Positions 59,481 to 64,000 of a stretch of 64,000 nucleotides of DNA are shown one piece after another. Made by a program: the position numbers and the translations under genes. The notes beneath the pieces were generated by a model, which was given only the letters and a program-made list of their open reading frames with translations, was not told the origin of the DNA and did not search any database. Source of the DNA: Allodiplogaster sudhausi (taxonomy: Eukaryota; Nematoda; Chromadorea; Rhabditida; Diplogasteridae); NCBI GenBank assembly GCA_945643635.1, contig CALZFC010000082.1, forward strand, positions 1,298,501-1,362,500, given 5' to 3'. The first letter of the stretch is position 1, and each line of letters starts with the position of its first letter.

Positions 59481-60052
59481 ACTCCGGCCTGCGCTGAACG
59501 AAATGGGGGGCAGCTTGGCCCGCAGCTGCCCCCCCCTGCCGAAAGGGCTGCGAAGGGTACGGGGCGAAACGAGAACGAGGGGGAGGGGGGCGTGAGGAAG
59601 AAGCCGCCATGGTCATCTGTGCTGCTGACGAGGGGCCGGCCGAAGAAGACCCCACCATCTCGAACGCCTTCATCTGGTCATGCATTCTGAACACTGCTGG
59701 GTTCTTGTCAGACGCGACCAGGAGGGCATTGCGGCCTTTCAAGTCATCCATGATCGAGTACCAGGCATCCCTGTCGCCTTCCCCCACCAGCTCCATCTTG
59801 TTCATAATGCCGATGTTAAAATCGAGCTGGGCCTGCTGCGACAGGCCAGACACTCGAGGCGAAACATGGACTGGTGGGCGGGAAGACGACTGAGCGCCAT
59901 GCGACTTGAACATCTTCTGGAGCTGCTTGAGCTGCTTGTCGGAGAAGGCAGCCTCCTGATGGGGGGGGGGGCTCGGGGGAATGTGAACGGGAACGCTCCT
60001 GACGCCGATCCTCCTCCGGATGGTCACCGTCACCCGCTTCTGCCATGATGAA
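59341..60052 (-). pseudogene. gag-like protein with CCHC zinc knuckle, frameshifted at a homopolymer
   Basis: The main frame (60033-59341) has a Pro-rich N-terminus, KQLKQLQKMFKSHG, an Arg/Pro-rich middle and a classic zinc knuckle, CYGCNQYGHIRADC (C-x2-C-x4-H-x4-C). A more natural N-terminus (MAEAGDGDHPEEDRR, from about 60046) is in another frame. The two frames meet at an 11-base G/C homopolymer (59961-59971), so a one-base slip there probably explains the break. The end overlaps the RT ORF. Confidence 0.7.
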
Positions 60053-60070
60053 ACTCCACTGCGCTAGAGA

Positions 60071-60215
60071 CACCAAACCGTCTCTCACGGACACAATGGC
60101 GTAGAATGACGCAATCCCCTCTCTCTCCCCTTTTCTCCTCCCCGTGACCCCGTGACCCTAACCGCAACGCGACCGCGCTCGCCTCTGAGAGAGAGCGTAC
60201 CTCCAAACGCCCAAT
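60071..60215 (-). repeat. split repeat A1
   Basis: 145 bp matching A2, at the 5' edge of the element on the minus strand. Unrelated flank (ATCTCGCTCTC) follows. Confidence 0.9.
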
Positions 60216-60676
60216 ATCTCGCTCTCAAATCCTACGAAGTGTGCAGAGATGTTGATCGGTCATGAGAATGTGAATTTGATCAGAAATTTAAAAAAAAGTA
60301 TCACTAGGAATGGTGTTTTTTTATATTTTATACAAAATTCTTAATTTTAAGCGTGCGAGAAAGCTAGTGAAATATTTCAACGGTACTGATGATCCTCTAC
60401 TCTTTCCCCTCACACTTGCAGCCGTTTAGGCATCGACAAAAAAACCTCAAACACTTCCAGTGGATGTCGAGGTGCTGGGCACGGACGGCTGTGGGGTATA
60501 TCACTATTAATTTTTGAGAATTGGGTTTTAACCATAAAAAATAATCAGTTATTAATTTTTGATTATCGTTTCCGTTATCTACTCGACGAGATCTTTCGAA
60601 TGGTATCAAGCTCATTTCATAAGCTCGGAGGAAGCCGAGACCATTCCCTCGTCCATAAGTGTTAGCGCCTATAGAC

Positions 60677-60840
60677 CTTCTTGTGCTTGCGGCCCCCCAG
60701 AGGGTCCGGGGGAACTACAAAATGAAGCCTCCCGCCTGGCCAACTCAAGCACCGCCGGCATCCTAGAATCTGCGGATTCTGCAACTATGCGACATTGTAG
60801 ATACCATGCCTCACTTGGTATTCTCTCCTCCGAAGCACCT
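60677..60840 (+). repeat. dispersed repeat, copy 1
   Basis: GTGCTTGCGGCCCC-CCAGAGGGTC, GCCTGGCCAACTCAAGCACC, GATTCTGCAACTATG and ATTCTCTCCTCCGA recur in the same order at 62247-62525; the first block alone also occurs at 61613-61640. Non-coding, class unknown. Confidence 0.6.
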
Positions 60841-61270
60841 TCATCTTATCTCGTTCAGCTGTCTCCTGTGTCGTTCGCTCTCCCTCTCTATCTATCTCCT
60901 TCTCTCTCCTTTCGTTCGAACTCTCTCTCTCTATTTCTAGTTTCGTTCTCTCTTTATCGCTCTCACTCTCTCGCACTCTGTTTATCTCTCTCTTCTCTCT
61001 CTCTTTTCCTCTCCGTAAATTTCTTTGTTAAATTAACAGCAGCTCGTAAATTTGAGATGGCTCACAATTGGTATCAAATGAGAGATTACCACTCTCTGTG
61101 TCTCTTTCTCTAGTGCTATCTCTCTCTCTATCATAAGGAGGGGAGAGTCACAACGCGAGAGGGAAAGAGGGAGAGTGGAGAGAAAGGGAAAATGAGAAGG
61201 AAGAGGAAGAGTATACATGTACTAGTTATAGAGAGTTAATTTTCCGTACACGGTTGAAATTAAGGTCAGA

Positions 61271-61534
61271 ATGTCCGCCGGGTGTAGGGTGCGGTGTTTT
61301 CCGATAACCAAGCAGCCTGCTGTGCCTCTGGTTGAGGCTAACGGCCCGCAGCCCTCCGCGCCCAGCACCCCTACATCATCGGAAGTGTTCGAGGTGCAGG
61401 CCGGGCGCGATATTTTTGTCGATGCCCAGACGGCTGCAAGTGTGAGAGAACAGTATAAGGTGGACATATCAGAGCCTTTGTTGGACTGTTTAACAAGGGC
61501 ACTCGTTCACATACAATTGAGAATAGTGCATTAA
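61271..61534 (+). CDS. short ORF, unknown (possibly a mobile-element remnant)
   Basis: 87 codons starting MSAGCRVRCFPITKQP, with a Pro/Ser stretch followed by an ordered-looking segment (VFEVQAGRDIFVDAQ, then LLDCLTRALV). Codon use is GC-rich compared with its surroundings. Part of the 5' end (CCGATAACCAAGCAGC) is echoed at 62083-62100. No recognised family; it may belong to the dispersed repeat around it. Confidence 0.25.
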   Translation: MSAGCRVRCFPITKQPAVPLVEANGPQPSAPSTPTSSEVFEVQAGRDIFVDAQTAASVREQYKVDISEPLLDCLTRALVHIQLRIVH

Positions 61535-62246
61535 CAATAAAATATAATGGTTTAAAAATTGAAGAATTAAAAACAGAAATATGCCCGTGCAAAAATAAAT
61601 ACTTCTATATAAATGCTTGCGGCCCCCAGAGGGTCCTGTCTCTCTCCGTCGTTTGCACTTTCTGTGTCTTTATCTCTCTCTCTCTCTCTCTCAATCTCTC
61701 TCTTCCTCTAAGTCTCCCTCTTACCGTTCATGTTCCAATACTGGATGCTGTGATCAGCCAAAATTTTTTTTGTGCTAATTATGACACCATTGCTTCCAGA
61801 AGACTTCTATTTTATTCCTGGCCACTCTCCATCATAAGCATTTGGAAAATTTTTTGGGCACAACCGATTTTCTGAAGCGCCTTAGGGAGAGGGAGAGAGA
61901 GCGAGATAGAGATAGAGGAAAAGAGAGAGACAAAAAGAGAGAAGGAGAAAGAGAGAGAGAGAAAAGAGAGAGAAGGAGAGAGGAAGTAAAACACCACGAA
62001 ACAACTCACAAGATCAAAACCAGGCTGCAATCGTGGCAGAACCTGATCACTATGTCCTCAAGCGTAAAAAACACGACTATTCTCCGAATAACCAAGCAGC
62101 TCGTATTCTCAATGGAATGAGGAGAACCCCCGCAGGCGTTCGTGTCAACATTGGGCATTTTGTATAAACAATAAAATAAAATTTTTTTTAATTTAACAAG
62201 TATTACCAACCACAAATATGACCCTTACAAAAGTATAAATACTTTT

Positions 62247-62525
62247 CGTGCTTGCGGCCCCAGAGTGTCTGGGAAACATCAAAATGAGATGCCTCCCACC
62301 TGGCCAACTCAAGCACCGCCGGAGGGTTGCAAGGATTTCCAGGCGCGGACACCTCGGCTATGCCACACAACATTACAGTTTAGAACAATTGGGGGCCGCT
62401 CAATGAGCATACCAGGCTGCTTTGCCATTGTCAGCAGCGCACCCTACAGTTTACGGATTCTGCAACTATGGGGCCATTTTCTTACCACCGCCACCCTTGG
62501 AATTCTCTCCTCCGAGACACTTTCT
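62247..62525 (+). repeat. dispersed repeat, copy 2
   Basis: Second, longer copy of the repeat at 60677-60840, with extra sequence between the shared blocks. Confidence 0.6.
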
Positions 62526-62639
62526 CTTCCCCAATCGGACGACATGTGTAGAGAAGTTCATCAATTATGTAGATATTAATTTAATAAAAATATATATTAA
62601 ATGCACATCTATAGTATATAAGTAATGAAGAAATGAGAG

Positions 62640-63152
62640 AGAGAGATATAAAAGAAGAATAAGAGAATGAGAAAACGGATGAATTAAAAAAAGAGTTGTT
62701 ATTGTAGATCGTCTCAATACGAGAGTAAAGGGATTCCATCAATGCGGATTCCAGAGGGGCCGCCGTCGGCTCTCGCTATGCCAGATCAACTGTTGTTTTA
62801 TATTTATCAAATTCTTGGTTATTAATTGATTGCTTAAAAATTTCAGAACTTTTTAAACGAAACGAGAAGTGCTAATGTCAATAAAACAATTCGAACGGAT
62901 TTCAAGCGTTTAACGTGCCAGCGACAAGCACGAAATCATTTCAAGAAAGCATGCGGCATAAAATCACCGGGTAGTCCAGTCAAGTTTCAAAGTTACCAAG
63001 TTCTTGACCAATTGATTATTAATAAATGTTCTTCATATCTCTTTCAGTTTCAACTTCCGTCTCTCTCTAACGTTCAAACTGTCTCTCTCTCTCTATTTCT
63101 CTCTCTCCTCTCTCTATTTCTATCTCTCTCTTCCTGTGTCCCTCTCTCTTTC

Positions 63153-63183
<31 letters not shown>

Positions 63184-63595
63184 CTCTCTCTCTCTTGTGT
63201 CCTAATAACATAAAAATATGTCCTCACTCGCCTGAAAAAGAAAAGAAATTTAATATTTGAACACGCAATGTCGAGAGTGATAGCCTTATCGTTAGATGAT
63301 TAATGCATTTGGAAGGACTCTATTACGGAAGTGGTCTAGATGATGTCAACGACTACTGAACAGTAAATATGTATGTTTTTGGAGAAATTTTATTTATTTT
63401 GTCCCCTTTTCATTTTGTTCTTTTTTGTTCGCTTTGTGCATTTGTTTTTCCTTCGTAGCAAATGTATCAAATTGAAACAATGTAAGAATTTTAACACAGC
63501 GCTCTACATAAGTACTGAATTTGGAGCTATCGACAATAATAGCTGCAAAAGACGATTAACTGGGTAGTTTGTGGGTCGTGTTTGAGATCCCTGAA
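62640..63595. other. low-complexity and intergenic sequence
   Basis: Contains a CT microsatellite (63060-63195) and AT-rich DNA. The frames here encode only Ser/Leu runs from the repeat. No gene seen. Confidence 0.5.
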
Positions 63596-63599
63596 AGCA

Positions 63600-63680
63600 C
63601 AGAGAGAGAGAGAGAGAGAGAGAGTGAGAGAGAGAAAGAGAGAGAGAGAAAGAGAGAGAGGGAGAGAGAGAGAGAGCACG
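63600..63680. repeat. GA microsatellite
   Basis: Near-pure GA repeat with a few GAAA interruptions. Confidence 0.85.
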
Positions 63681-63725
63681 CAAACAGAATGATGGGGAGG
63701 CGCCCTCCCACCTATGCGAGCGGGG

Positions 63726-63890
63726 AATGTCCTGCTCAGCACTACATTGCCGCAGGACATTGGTGATTCGCTCAGCGGAACATCTGAATGTCCTGCTCAG
63801 CGGATGATTAATGTTCCGGAGACGATTGATAGCATTAATGTTCCGCTTGAATGTCCTGCTCAGAGGAACATTCTTCTTTGTGTGTAGACG
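63726..63890. repeat. reiterated AATGTCCTGCTCAG with a CACACA-type terminus
   Basis: GAATGTCCTGCTCAG occurs at about 63726, 63787 and 63848, roughly 61 bp apart, with GGAACAT and ATGTTCC interspersed. The right end, GAGGAACATTCTTCTTTGTGTG, reads inward as CACACAAAGAAGAATGTTCC. Layout as at 6560-6775 and 27012-28177. No left terminus found in the window. Confidence 0.5.
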
Positions 63891-64000
63891 GTTACAAATC
63901 TAATGATTTAGATGATTGATATTGATAATATCACTTGCGATTGACAAGATTTTTCATCGGAATTTGAAAATAACTATTTTGATCAGCTTACCCCTTTATT

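Larger units (their letters stand above)
55232..60215 (-). mobile_element. PAT-like tyrosine-recombinase retroelement with split direct repeats
   Basis: Read on the minus strand the order is: repeat A1 (60215-60071), gag-like ORF, RT-RNase H ORF, repeat B1 (57120-57030), repeat A2 (57022-56877), tyrosine recombinase, repeat B2 (55322-55232). A1/A2 are about 145 bp and B1/B2 91 bp with one mismatch between the B copies. Split direct repeats, a gag with a zinc knuckle, and a tyrosine recombinase in place of a DDE integrase define the PAT/Ngaro side of the DIRS order; PAT elements are known from nematodes. Total 4984 bp. No target duplication is expected or seen. The near identity of the repeats suggests recent activity. 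Confidence 0.9.

Noticed and set aside
60559..61113. 184-codon Ser/Leu-rich ORF
   Set aside because: Mostly CT-repeat translation combined with the dispersed repeat; no coding signal.

Overview
The window looks like nematode nuclear DNA. The evidence is short introns with T-rich acceptors (mostly TTTCAG or TTTTAG, a few ending AAG), a family of small secreted cysteine-rich proteins, an ShKT peptide, C6-type, TSP1-type and PAN-type extracellular modules, Thr-rich linkers, and a PAT-like tyrosine-recombinase retroelement. All this is read by eye; no species is assigned. Exon edges come from splice consensus, reading phase and comparison between paralogues inside the window.

Layout. 1.2-4.7 kb: minus-strand genes, the larger being a C2H2 finger protein of a widespread metazoan family that is probably transposon-derived. 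7.7-8.2 kb: a TATA-driven ShKT peptide gene with an in-frame stop. 9.9-13.3 kb: a truncated minus-strand LTR retrotransposon between two direct repeats of about 610 bp. 13.65-13.96 kb: a small non-autonomous hAT element. 14.2-20.6 kb: a C6-type secreted gene cluster cut by a 1.7 kb foldback element and ended by a CR1/L2-like LINE (20.6-25.0 kb). 25.3-54.3 kb: a head-to-tail array of five plus-strand copies of an unrecognised secreted C-terminal domain encoded by four exons (e3-e6). 55.2-60.2 kb: a nearly complete PAT-like retroelement with split direct repeats. 60.2-64 kb: GA/CT microsatellites and short dispersed repeats, no convincing gene.

How the genes may work together. In the 25-54 kb array the same C-terminal domain is preceded by different N-terminal parts: TSP1 modules plus a Thr-rich mucin exon (copy 1), a short Cys/Trp exon plus a 24- or 39-nt Thr linker exon (copies 2 and 5), or PAN-like exons plus Ser/Thr linkers (copy 4). 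Most junctions I could check are phase-compatible, which suggests exon-shuffled secreted proteins (cuticle, surface or innate-defence type) duplicated in tandem. Four of the five copies carry lesions and copy 4 is split by several mobile elements, so much of the array is decaying.

Mobile elements take up close to a third of the window. Exact target duplications delimit the LTR element (ATATC), the hAT element (GCTACGCC) and the small hAT element (GCACCGAG).
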